Notes under the pieces: model-generated
The model's database searches: none
The model's input: the letters and a program-made list of their open reading frames with translations, nothing else
What the model was told of the DNA's origin: nothing
Part shown: piece after piece, positions 1 through 11,222 of the stretch
How positions within the stretch are numbered: the stretch's first letter is position 1
How the letters are laid out: each line of letters starts with the position of its first letter
Source: Caprimulgus europaeus
Lineage: Eukaryota > Chordata > Aves > Caprimulgiformes > Caprimulgidae
NCBI GenBank assembly: GCA_907165065.1
Contig: OU015526.1
Coordinates: 64,379,723-64,443,722, forward strand
Length of the DNA stretch: 64,000 nucleotides
Reading direction: 5' to 3'
Made by a program: the position numbers and the translations under genes

Positions 1-320
1 ACAGCACATATAAAAGGACTGATCTAAAAATAAAACAACCCCTTTTATGAAAGATTAGGTTATTTAGAGCTCTCTTTCCTTCCTTTCTTTCACAGAACTT
101 CCTTCCTCACCAGTTTCTTATGATTCCCTCACTTTCATTTCACTTTCAATAACCCTGTATAAGTCACAATCTTTCCTCATCTACAGCATTTAAGTTCCCC
201 ATTCACTTTTTAAAACCTGGGATGACAGCTAGGATTTTAGCAGATTACTGATTGCTCCTAGTTCTCTTTTGCCTTTAATAATTTAGTCAGGAGGTTCAGA
301 TGACAGCTTCCCACAAGCTA

Positions 321-390
321 TCACAGAACAGTTGAGGTTGGAAAGGACCTCTAGAGATCACCTGGTCTAACCCCCTGCTCAGGCCGGGTA
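321..390 (-). repeat. CR1 LINE, short 3' tail
   Basis: Read on the plus strand, this is the reverse complement of a CR1 3' end: TCACAGAACA, then GGTTGGAAAGGACC, then AGATCACCTGGTCTAACC and CCCCTGCTC. Only about 70 bp remain, so the copy is heavily 5'-truncated and degraded. It lies in DCLK2 intron 1 and has the same orientation as the gene. Confidence 0.8.
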
Positions 391-3300
391 AAAGCTTTCA
401 GAAGACAGTTAAGGTGACCGGGCATTAAACCCATGTAATACAACGTGTCTCCTCCACAGTAAGTAAATAACTCTTTTCAGGTAAATTACATTACTCCCAT
501 TCCTGAAACTAGGAGATGTACAGCGGTGGAACTATTTTCTTTTGCTTGGATGGAAAGTTAACTAACAATTACATCCATATTTCACATCCACACCGAATTG
601 CTTCAGGACTGTGTAACTACAGTGATTTGAACATGTATTTGGAAGCATATGTTTTCAATGTTTTTTAATCCTTCTTTTATCCTTCTTCATTAAATCTGCT
701 ACATTTGCCTCTTTTTACAGCATTACAGCTTTTGGCTTTAGCACAGGAAGGTAATCATAGCTTTTGAAAGAAGCAAACCTATCAGCTGCCTACTTGGTGT
801 TACCATCTGCTTGCCCTGGCAAGAGAAAAGATATTCTTGACCTAATATAATAGTGTGCATCAACTAGAATCACAAATACTTAAGAAGGATTAAAATGTAA
901 CATGCAGTAACAATAGCAATGATCTAAGGCAGAGGATACTTGGATTATTCAACACTTTATTTCAAAAACATTCTTTTACTCAGTGTGGCAGAGCCCGTTT
1001 CTTTAAAGCAGATATAGTCCTGCACTATAACTGCCCTGCTCAGAACCTTCCCACCTCCTGCCCAAAGACTTCCCTATAGGTGCTTATTGATTGTCGCCAC
1101 AACTGTGCAGACAAAACTATTGACATTTTAGAAAGGAGCATATTAATTAAGTGTTGTAGCTGAAAGAACAAAGACCCTTAGCAATGCTTCCTAGCAATGT
1201 GATAGGGAACTATAAAAATTCCCCATCACATCCCAAATCAACATCACTTCTTGCCAGGAATAGAGTCTACACTTGGTTTCCTCTCCCAGAATCCAATGTC
1301 TCCCAACTTTGTGGCAGACCTTAACAATCAGCATTCTACACGTCTTTCACTATCAAGACAATGAAAAGCACAGGATAGCGAGACACAGCATGACTGACAT
1401 CAATGTTAAACACAGACCTCAGCACTAAAGAACTACACAGCTCATACTATTACCACTGTGTCATGCTTTAGGGAGCTTACATTTTTAAAGGAAACTGAAG
1501 GATTTGAACAAAGACATAATTATTTAAGTTTGATAGAGAATAAAATGAAACTGTTATTCCATTATTGCTACTGAAAATATAAAATTACACATGGTATCTA
1601 TATTCAAAACTAAAAAGTAGTGTAATGTCCAATCGTAAAGTTAAAAGAAAGAAAACTCTAAGAAAGTCATAATATTCTCCACCCTTGTCCCCTCTCTGCA
1701 TCTGTCTGCTCAAACAAGATCAGGAGCAGACAATGAAATTCTCCACTCCTCCCATTCTAAGAAAGCAATGAAAACTGTCAAACCCATGAGCCATAATGTT
1801 CCCTAATCTACAAGGGTTGTGAATATAAATGATATTTGCCTAAGGCTGGTCCAGCAGAGCATGCTCTTTGACTGTCATATCCAGTTAAGAAAAGCAATAT
1901 GCTTAAAATGGAGCTTGTCAGTTTCTGACTAATAAACAGTGCTCTTATCAAATTTTCAACTGACTTGGCCTGTAACAGTAGTATTTGAAATCTACAGTAT
2001 GTCTGTGCATTAGCTATTTTCCTCTTAAAATGATAAATGGTAAAAAGAGATTGCTAAATACAGCCAGACCCCAAAACCCATTCAGCAGTGGCTCAATTCA
2101 TCTAGTTTGGACTATTATGATACAGAATTTGATACTGCCAGCTTTTTTTACCTCAGACATGTACGAACCTGAAAAACAGCAAAGAGGCCTTAAAGAGATT
2201 GCCTGGACTGGGGCACATCAATGTCCATCTACACACACACAGGCTGAGGTGGAGGGAGGTTTAATGCAGATCTTGCTGGCCTGGCAAGGGTCACTGAGCA
2301 CTCAGCTTCTGCTCACTTCATAGGGCTGCTGCTACTGAACCCGACTGCTGCGATTCCATGTACCAGTTCAACAACACCGATGATGTGCAAACAGATAGTC
2401 AATTAAATGTTGCATCAAGTAGCCATGATGTTCAGTCTGGTGTTCAGACTGTACTAGCATGCACAACATCACTTTAATTTTATTTTCCTTTCTGAAAAAT
2501 CAAAGAACTGTACAGCAAAACACCATTCAAAACTACTTCTGGTGCTATTGCAGTTCAAGCTTTAGGATATAACCAATGTTCAAGTATTTATTCTAGAACA
2601 GAAATTCAAGCTTGCTGTGCTGGAACTAAAAGAAGTAAAGAAAATGAAACCAAATCAGATCCTTTCCCAGCATTTCAAGAACAAAACAGCTGGCAAAGAG
2701 CTCAGATAAGTTGAAGTAATGATGGATTCACTACTTGTTTGCTTTCTTCCCGCTCCTGTATATGCTTTCCTTTCTCTGTATGGTGATTAGACTTACACTG
2801 GTAAAAGTTTTTGACATGGTAATTGGAGAAAATACTAATCCAACTATGATGCTACAGGATTTTTTTAAGATTCCTGAGAGTTGAACTGGCCATGGATAGA
2901 TGACTAAGTAATTGAGAATTTTTTTCCTGTTTTATTTAACTAAGAAAGCATGGAAGTTGCATTTCAATTGTGACATTTGTTTTGCTTTGGCAAAGGTCAC
3001 TCTTTCAGTGACCTTGAAGAGAGAAGTTTTTCCTCCAGTTATTAGAGTTGTGAAAGTATACACTTTATTTATCCTGTTGTCCAGCAAGTCATTTTGTTTT
3101 AAGCCATAAAAGCAGATCATTCCTCTTGCAACATTTCAGATCACCCTAAGTTATCATTCATTTATCCAATTTTTGCTTCAACTCCTTTCCCTTCCATCCC
3201 CACTCCAGCATCTTTTTTTTTCCTTTCCTCCTCTATCTCCAAATTAATCACAGAATCACAGTAAAGTTTTTGGTTCATTTCACATTTATTTTATTACCAC

Positions 3301-3515
3301 AGAGGCATTTCACTCTGCAGTCATTTCACATTTCCTCTGTTTTGACTGTGGAACAGCCTTATATTAGATCACATGATGGGGAAAATCCTCAGGCACTATA
3401 TTACTATTATAGAGTGCACTTTCATGCATATCTTTTTAGAGTGAGACCCCCTTGATGCAGCAAATGCTGTAGCCTCTTCCTTCCTCTTGCATGTTCTGGA
3501 GTGGCTAGTCCCGAG

Positions 3516-3703
3516 CTCCAAGTGCCTTTACTGGTGGATTATACAAAGGTCTTCAGGTTCCCTTTCTCATCAAATTCCCCAGGTGTGATTCAGCATTGCT
3601 TTGAAAAGGGAAGTTTTCAAATCAAAGCTTAAAGGATACACAGCTGAAAGCCTAATAAGGAGGAGGCATTAGAAGACCTACAAATTGTACTTCTTCATTA
3701 ATG
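3516..3703. repeat. Dispersed duplication A, copy 1 (in DCLK2 intron 1)
   Basis: This 188-bp segment recurs in direct orientation at 11039-11222 with roughly 93% identity by eye. Shared blocks include CTTTCTCATCAAATTCCCCA and AGGAGGCATTAGAAGACC. It does not resemble CR1 or the LTR, and I cannot assign it to a family. It is either a local duplication or two members of an unrecognised interspersed repeat. The two copies flank the DCLK2 promoter. Confidence 0.75.
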
Positions 3704-4720
3704 CAAATCAGCTACACCTGGCATGTAGAGTCACTGGGTGGAAGTCTGCAGTGGTTAATGTTTTAGATACCTGAGAAGAAGCATCAAACGCAAATTGATT
3801 ATGAACATTACAGTGTGCACAACATAACCAACACATATGAAAGGCTGATTCATGTAATGCTGAGTTTAAACTGTATTTTAAGACATCATGACAGAACATG
3901 GGGGAAGTCTGCTCCTTGTTCTGGTAATTATCATTCCCTACAAACAAGAGGCATATGTTTCAATCAGAAAAAAAGTACTTCTGGCACCATTTTGAGAGTA
4001 GTGAAGCACTGCTCTGCTCAGATTTGCAAGGTCTCTATAACCTTAGCAGCTAAGTTCCACTATCAAAAGCTACTTGGGGACAATTCTGAAAAGCATTTGA
4101 TTCTGTAAAATGCTTTTGGAAGTCAGACAAGGTAGATAATTCCCTCAGTGAATATGGACTCTGATCACAATTGAAAATGGGACTTTACACCAGCTTGTTT
4201 TAATAAGTGGTACAGTATAAATATCCCTTTTCACAGCACAGAGGCTTTCTCTTGGAAAGCTCAAGCCACTGTGAGGCATCAATGACAGTGTAGTAACTGT
4301 TAGAGAGTTAAATTACAGCATTTCCCTCTCTTATAAGTGGTGACTGAAAGGTAGCCAAGAATTTTACTATGTTTTTTGCACATGAAGAGTACTGGCTGCT
4401 TCATTACCATTAAAGTCAAGCCCCAGACAAGCAGACAGTACTTGTGTGGGTGATGGGGGAAGCAGACAGTCCACACTGGGAAAATGCAGCCCATGGCACC
4501 TCAGAGCAGCAGGCAACCTGGGCCTGCCCGCCCTCAGGAGCACCAAGGCTGTCTATTTTCACCCTTACAGCTTTGGTGAGGGTAGCGAGAGGAAAGCCCA
4601 CTGCAGGGAGAGCCTGCAGCCCACCACCAGGCCCCATGCCACCCAACCTCGACATGCCAGGGCAGAGCTGCCCATAGCCTGCACCCCAGCTTGCCCCTGG
4701 CCCCACTGGAGCCCTCTCAC

Positions 4721-5135
4721 CTTCCACCAGCTCATCCAGGCTGGTGAGCTTCTTGCTGCCATCGATGCTGTAGATGGTGCGGACACCCTGGGGCAGGTTC
4801 ACGTTGTCCGACAGGGACCGGGTGAGCTCGACAAGGAGGGCGTCGAAGGAGCGGAAGCGGTCGGTGGAGATGGCGTACACCAAGCCCTTGAAGTACCTGT
4901 CCCCGTTGCGGTAGAATCGGACTTTCCGGGCCTTCTTCTCCGAGCTGAGCGCCTGCAGGGTCCGCGTCCGGTAGAGGCTGCAGTGGGCGCTGTGCGCCGG
5001 GCTGGGTATCAGCCCGTTACCCCGCGGCCCCGCACCGCCGCCGGAGCCGGTGCCGCTGCGGCGCGGCCCGGCCCGCTGCTGTCTCTTGTCCCGCTCCTCG
5101 AAGTGCTCCAGCTCGATGCTCCGGTTGCTCGCCAT
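4721..5135 (-). CDS. DCLK2: DCLK2 (doublecortin-like kinase 2), first coding exon
   Basis: The exon encodes the N-terminus of a neuronal microtubule-associated protein whose full form has two doublecortin (DCX) domains and a C-terminal CaMK-like serine/threonine kinase. Translation from the ATG at 5135 gives 138 codons plus one base. It starts [18 protein letters not shown], runs through a Gly/Arg/Ser-rich linker (residues 20-40) and the motif [13 protein letters not shown] (41-53), and then the first DCX domain from about residue 70 ([19 protein letters not shown], then [19 protein letters not shown] and TSLDELVEG). From memory this matches human DCLK2 nearly residue for residue; the N-terminal motif differs from DCX and DCLK1. 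The exon stops where the human one does: the minus strand reads GAAG|GTGAG, so the intron is phase 1. The frame continues to 4416 past the donor, but that extension has no DCX similarity and is intronic. The start context is weak at -3 (C) but has G at +4. The rest of the gene lies left of position 1. Confidence 0.95.
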
Positions 5136-6070
5136 GGGGAACGACCTACCCGCCTTCCCAGCTCTGCTGGGAACCTGTCCGCCTACCGACTGCTATGCCT
5201 GTCCCCGCTCTTGCAACGGCTCCTGTCGCCTAATTCAACATCGCACCCAGCCTCCCTCGCCGGGAGGGCTGCGGATGACCGCGGCGCCCGACCTGCCTCA
5301 GAACCGCAGCCCCAGCCGCCGCTAGCTCCGCCGTTACCCGCTGCTCCGGCCGCAGTCGCGCACAAAAGCATCCCTCACGCCTTCGCTCGGCGGCTACAGG
5401 CAGTGCCGGGGAGGCTTGGGGGAGCCCCGCCGCCGCGCCCCCGCGCCGTGCCCATGCAGGCTCGCACAATGCGGAGGGCGCCGCGCGCGCAGGTCCCCTC
5501 CTCAGCCTCTTCTCTGCTGGCTCCGCCGGAGAGAGGGGGTGGGGACGGAGCGCCTATTCCGCCAGCTGCCGCCCGGCTCCGGCTCTGGTCCCGGTGCGGG
5601 GGCGCCGAGACCTCTGCGGTGCCAACGGCCACCAGTCAGCGTGGGGAGCGGCGTGATCTCCCGGGTCCTCCTCGGTCAAGGGCGCTGCAAGCGCCCGCCT
5701 CAGAAAGAAAAGAGCCGCAGCGGATCCGGCGGGAGGAGCGAGGCGCGGCCCGGCCGTTCCCGCGGCCGGCGGTGAAGCGGCGGGCGGGGCCGCTGCCGGG
5801 CCCCAGAGCCGCTCGGGCGGCGCGGCAGCTGTGAGGGCGGGCACGAGGAGGGGCGGGGGCGGCACCATCTCGGATCGAGGCGGGCGCGAAGGGGCAGCTC
5901 CGGACAGCGGCAGCGGGGACGGGAGCTGCACCGGTGACACGACCGGCCCCTCGGCGGGCTCCAGTGATGAAGGGAAAGGGGTTTTTCTAGTAAAAGGAGA
6001 ATGATTTCGGGGAAGCAGCTTTCCCGCAGGGGCAGCTCTGTCCGTCTCGCGGTGGCTCTGACAGGACCAG
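4770..6070 (-). promoter_or_regulatory. DCLK2: CpG island: DCLK2 promoter, 5' UTR and exon 1
   Basis: This is the only long stretch rich in G+C and CpG in the window, and it covers exon 1 and about 0.9 kb upstream. GC boxes of the SP/KLF type are visible at 5782-5790 (GGGCGGGGC) and 5851-5863 (two overlapping GGGCGG motifs). I see no convincing TATA box, as expected for a CpG-island promoter with dispersed start sites. The transcription start is not fixed by the sequence but most likely lies between 5136 and about 5900. Islands like this often fire in both directions, so a plus-strand transcript is possible but not shown. Boundaries were judged by eye. Confidence 0.8.
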
Positions 6071-6216
6071 CCCATGGAACCACCGCCCCTTCGGGAGTAC
6101 CAGGGAGCTGTCTGCTGGCGCTCTCTTGGCCTTGCTTTGACTCAGTTACTCGGTTAAAACGCTAAAAAGGCCTCTAGGGCTCCTTTCTCTATGGTTTTCT
6201 CCCTAAAATATATCCC
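5136..6216. other. DCLK2 5' flank between exon 1 and the LTR
   Basis: The left part to about 6070 is the CpG island. It contains long open frames on both strands that reflect lack of stop codons in GC-rich DNA rather than genes. From about 6070 to 6216 the composition falls back to the AT-rich background with no visible feature. Confidence 0.7.
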
Positions 6217-6852
6217 TGTGGTGGTTTCACTTGGCTAGCAGCCAACACAGCGGTTCAGTCACTCTCCCCCCAGGGGAGAGGACAGGGGGCAAGGGAAAGG
6301 AGACTTGTAGCTTGAGATAAGAACAATTTAATAACTGAAATAAAACAAAACTTAAAATAATATTGATATTAAAATAACAATGATAATATTAATAGTAATA
6401 AAATATGCCAATGAGTGATGCACAGTGCAACTGCTCACCACCCACTGACCAAGCCTGGCCCAGTCCCAGATGACGATCCCAGAGGAGCGACAATCCCGAA
6501 CCAAAACTGCAATCCCGGAAGAGTGAGAGCCAGAGCAAAAGTCCAAACCAAAAGAACCAAAAGAGGAAGAGCCCCTCACTAATATACTGGGCATGATGTG
6601 ATATGATATGGAATATCCCATTCGCATATCCAAATGACAATTTAGCTTATTAATTTAAATTTTCCTCGCCCCCTTAGATCTTGCACTTGAAGGGTAACAA
6701 AACACAAAGTCCTTCACTTCCAGTAACAAAAATAAAAACACTGGTATGTCATCGGTCTTTCTCTCAAACAAATCCCATACTGAAAGCAAAAGAGAGCACT
6801 ATTTTAGCTACTAAAAAGAAACTTAGTTCTGTCCCAGCTAAAAACCAGGACA
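6217..6852 (-). mobile_element. Solo LTR of an avian endogenous retrovirus
   Basis: A 636-bp LTR fossil. On the minus strand it begins TGTCCTGGTTTTTAGCTGGGA and ends with the complement of TGTGGTGGTTTCACTTGGCT, so it has TG...CA ends. The sequence agrees with a common avian LTR type I recall, including the segment around 6591-6620 with a TATA-like box and the GGAATATCCCA motif. It is flanked by the 5-bp direct repeat ATCCC at 6212-6216 and 6853-6857, a target-site duplication. No internal retroviral region is adjacent, so it is a solo LTR left by recombination between two LTRs. Class is not certain: a 5-bp duplication fits ERVL-like elements better than 6-bp ERVK-type ones. Divergence from the consensus suggests an old insertion. 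Confidence 0.85.
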
Positions 6853-9800
6853 ATCCCCCAGGACAGAAAACTACGCAACCCTCTCATTTCCCCTTTTCAT
6901 TTGTGAATGCCACCGCCCCTGAGCTCCTTTTCTGAGGAACCAAATAAGCCCAACTCCTGTTCTCACAGTCTTAACCTCCTGAATGTGCTTTAGCCCACAG
7001 CTTTCCCAGGTAGCTTCTCAATCTTCCCTAGGTTGCTCGAGTCAAAATCACTTTTGGTAGAAATGACTGACAGATGTATTGAAACGGATGCTATTTCAAC
7101 TTTTTTCCAACTTATTTTCGACTACTACAAAATATATTTTATTTTCCTGACATAGTAAGTACATCAAAACTATAAAAGGCATTTACAGCTAGGTACAGGT
7201 TTTCACTCAAGTCTCTTGCTTTGAGAGGTTCCAGTTGTGTTACATCATTACAAGCAGTCACAGTTTCTGCTCTTTTGTCTTGGGCCCGTAAGAACCTTCG
7301 CCCATCTGTCTTCACACTGCTTACTCATTTGATGTCAGGAGGTGGCACTCAGGCTGATCTTCTTCATTGCAAGTGTAACTGCAGCAGGAGGAGCTTCTCT
7401 ATATGAAAATTAAATTAGTAACTGAAAGACACATACAGGAGAGGATAGGTTTATGAAAGTTGTTTTCACATTTAGGACAGAACTCTGTTCAGTAAAGACA
7501 TTCTACAAAGCTTAGGAGATATGTTGTCTGTCTATTTGTACATACTGGGAGAAGGAAGAGATTTGGCTACAAAGATTTATCTATGTTTGGTTTTGTGTTT
7601 CAGCAGTTTTTGAAAATATTGTTTGCCACAACACTGGCAAACAATGGGTTTATTTTTTTTTCACTTTTTATATTTTGAAATACCAATTAAGTCAAGCACT
7701 ATCTCACCGTTATTGCTGGGTTTATTATAAAGTAAATTAAACATCTAGCTACAATGTTCATAAAGAAAATACATGGAAAACATCAGTAAATTTGACTTGA
7801 ATTTCTTAAAGTGCCAACTTCTGTGATGCCTGGAAACTTCCACAAGCAAAAGGAAGTGATAAACCATGGAGCTGGATTCTCTCCTCTAGTGGTAAAATCA
7901 ACAGAAGGAACCGAGTTTTCTTACAGCTGGGGCATGGCTACACCTAGTAAGTTTAGATATGCAGGTCTTGCCTGTGAACCAGGACCTAGGAGCCACAAAA
8001 CAGCAGGGAGAAATTTTCTAGACTGGTTTTGATGTGTAGTTTCTAGTCCTGCTTGCAGGCAAAGTTACACAGATGAAGTTCAAACTCACTTGTGTAACTT
8101 TGCTCCGAAGTGGATTGATCTCAACTGTAAGGCTATTTTTTTTTTTTTTTTTTTCCCAAAAAGTACCACATTGCATGGGCAAGTCTGGTCTTTGCAGAAC
8201 AAGTCAAATGACTTAGTTTAAACCTCAGTGAAAATTATTTGGACTAAGGTTTTTCACTTTGCTCAGAAGCAGAACACAAAAACTCAGGGATGTTTAATCT
8301 CCCTTACCTCATACACACCACATACATCCTCCCAGCTGTTAACTTTTGCCTACTATCCACAGTACAGTGCTCAACTATGTGTAGAGGACTTATGCAGACT
8401 GACATGTAAAAAATTTATATGGATTTAATACATTAACTATGTCTCTGACTAAATTTAGGTTGGAGACTTCAGTGTCAGAGTAATTTTATTGGTTTCAAGT
8501 TGTTTTGCTTGGTGTTAGGATCTGTCATGTGTGGGATTTGCTCTGATTTCTGAACTCTCTAGCTAGAGATGGGATAGGGGAAAAGGCATTTTATGCAACC
8601 CCTACAGTAAATTAAAACTAAAAGGGAGTTCTCACACCCTTGACCAAGAAAATTCTCTTTCCTCCTCTAAGGGAATCCCCACTTCATAGAATTTTGAAGT
8701 CTGTACAGCCACAGTGCTTTATAGCACATATAAATATGAAATTGACTTTTGGCCTGTAAAACTAAACTACTTCTATATTCAGAGGCTATTTACAGAGAGA
8801 TTGCAATTAGACCTGCATGTGTAACTGCCAAGGGAATTCCTGGTGACTCCTCAAACATGTTCCTACAACTTGTGCTCTTCCTTTTTGGTTCTCTTCAGAT
8901 GTTGTTTGTGTTTTTAATAAGCTCTGTAAGCCTCCATTGGGGATGGTTCACAGTGCTTTTATTTATATGTGTGCTTTGCCTTTTCCTTGTCACCTTATTT
9001 CCCCTAGAGAGTTATCTGTAGTCAAACATAGATGTTTTAAAAGACTTCCAAAGATGAGGAATAGAACCCCAAAACAACCCCATATGCAACTGAACTACAT
9101 TTGCTGTTATACAAGAGAAAATTAGTGTGCTTAATATGCAGTCCTGTGTCTAACTGAGGTATGCAATCCTATTATCTTCTTCCCACCTTATCTTTACAAA
9201 TAGGGTTGATGAATTAGCAGTTCACTTAACAGCAAGGAATGTTACATGTATAAATTATATTTTACTTATTAACCTAAATCTCCTGACACCATAAAACTAT
9301 GATTATCATTCATTCCTAGGATATGCTTACTCTATGTATATTCGTTTACTATTTGAAAAGGAAAGAACTTCCAGTTTTCATGTCCATCTAATTAATCAGT
9401 TCTCCCTCCTGTCTTTGCTTTGTTTTTTTCTTCTTTGTTGTGGTAGGCATAACAAATTCTTTGTTTAAATCTCTTCCTGCATCTAAAAGACCTCCCATGT
9501 GGTTTGTTTTTTGGTTTTGTTTTGGTACATTGGTTTTGGGTATTTTTGTAACAGGCAACACCTCTAAGAAAATTCTAAAAGGAAATTAAGAAAACTTTAC
9601 CATCACACACAATTTCTCTTCTTCTGTTATCTGAACTCGTTACCTTCCTGATTGGAATCAGTGGAATTCAAATTATTTAGCACATTTAATTGGTTGATAG
9701 GCAAAATTCAGTTCAATATCAGAGTTTATAGTGGATAGTTTTAGAAAAACATTTATGTATCAGACCTTTACATTTAGCTCACAGATTTCACCTTGAAAAT

Positions 9801-11038
9801 GATAATATGTAATGTTGCTAAAGAACAAAAAAACCCCCACCATAAATCTGAGGTCTGTTGGCTCAAGATTTATTATATGAAAAACATTATTTGAATAATT
9901 CAATAACTAAATATTTACTGGTAGCACCAAAGATATCAAATTAAAGTATTTAAACAATGAAATGGTTATTTGTAATGATTTGTTTTCAACTAAGAATGTT
10001 AAAATGCTTTTAAAATATTCATACAATAAAACCTCTCAGCATCCCTCATAGATACATCAAACAGGAAACTAAATGTTTAAGCAACTTGCCTGAGCAGCAG
10101 AGAATAATATCCTTATGCTGCATGTTCTTGTCACATCAACACTTATTGATTAGTGGGTATGTGAGTCTGAGGCTCGCTGAATAATGGGTTTTCTTAATGT
10201 ATCTTAGTTAGAGAAATGTCTGAATCCAGTACCTGTCATAAGCCATTGTAAATGCATATTCAGAAGACCTCAGAATTATTCACCTGTTTCAACAGACTAG
10301 ATGAAAATGCCACACGGAGGTTCAGTTACTTGTTAAATGAATTTGTGTACTTCCAAAAGGATTCCTTTGTCTTTAAATTTATCTTTAAGAGTGTTATTTC
10401 TAAACATCCATTTAAGAGTTCTGAAAGTAGTAAAAATAGGAAGAAAAGCCTTACAAAACCAATGTTGAACCTGAAACACAAAAATGTAGAGATGGAAAGA
10501 TCCTCACAGTATGTTCTATATCAGTTTGCTATACCAAGGAAGACTCAAACATACCAAAACCATTCCCAGCAAGGTCCTGGTTTTAAAGCCTCTTCATGGG
10601 TGAGATTTCATATCAGTAGTTTGCTCAAAGGAAATTTTGCTTAATATCCAGTTATTTTTTCTTCTATGTTAGCATTTTCCCACAGAACTTCTCTAGCACT
10701 TTGCTGTTATACAACAGACTGTCTTCTCTCCCTTTTTGCTGTACTTGATGTGGGAATGGATGAGAGAAATGGGATGCTACCTCTATCCAGAAGAGCATGA
10801 ATGAAGTTGTAAAATATTCTCAAAAGAGGAAATACTTCACACAAACTTAGCTTTTATCATATATCTTGGAAGAGCTAGGTTGCCCTCCCAATAGGCTCCT
10901 ACTGAAGTCAACTGGGATCTCAGTCTTTCTGAACTCCCATAAAAATCAATTCCTAGTTATTAATTGTTCAAATTTGAACAGAGATTACTACATTAAATAG
11001 ATTGAGTATGTGTATCTATGATGCAAATAAATGCCTAA
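6853..11038. other. Intergenic stretch upstream of DCLK2
   Basis: AT-rich single-copy DNA with no recognisable gene. It contains a 19-bp T run at 8136-8154 and a G/T-rich patch near 9500-9540. Two exon-like segments on the plus strand, at 7812-7946 and 8059-8126, are discussed under findings. The 130-codon frame at 10252-10644 has no splice context or recognisable motif, and frames of that length are expected by chance here. Confidence 0.6.
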
Positions 11039-11222
11039 CTCCAAGTGTCTTTACCAGTGGATTATATAAGTCTCCAGGTTCCCTTTCTCATCAAATTCCC
11101 CAGGTGTGATTCAGCATTGCTTTGATAGGGGAAATTTTCAAATCAAAGCTTCAAGGATACGCAGCTGAAAGCCTAAAAAGGAGGAGGCATTAGAAGACCT
11201 ACAAATTGTAGCTTCATTAATG
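11039..11222. repeat. Dispersed duplication A, copy 2 (upstream of DCLK2)
   Basis: Partner of 3516-3703, in the same orientation. It differs from copy 1 by about a dozen substitutions and two small gaps. Similarity ends abruptly on both sides: to the left just before CTCCAAGTG, to the right just after CTTCATTAATG. Sharp edges without a poly(A) tail or terminal inverted repeats argue against a recent LINE- or transposon-type insertion. Confidence 0.75.

Larger units (their letters stand above)
1..4720 (-). other. DCLK2: DCLK2 intron 1, promoter-proximal part
   Basis: The intron begins with the GT at 4719-4720 (minus strand) and runs off the left edge, so it is longer than 4.7 kb. It is AT-rich and non-coding. 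The only structure I see is a CR1 tail at 321-390 and the first copy of a dispersed duplication at 3516-3703. No further doublecortin or kinase exon is visible. The short open frames on both strands have no recognisable family or exon context. Confidence 0.85.

Noticed and set aside
4416-4720. Continuation of the DCLK2 frame past exon 1
   Set aside because: A consensus donor GTGAG at 4716-4720 coincides with the known exon end, and the extension has no doublecortin similarity.
4446-5834. 462-codon open frame on the plus strand across the CpG island
   Set aside because: It is antisense to DCLK2 exon 1 and lies in GC-rich DNA where stop codons are rare. The translation is Pro/Ala/Arg-rich with no domain.
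10252-10644. 130-codon open frame on the plus strand
   Set aside because: No recognisable motif or splice context; a frame of this length is expected roughly once by chance in a window of this size and composition.
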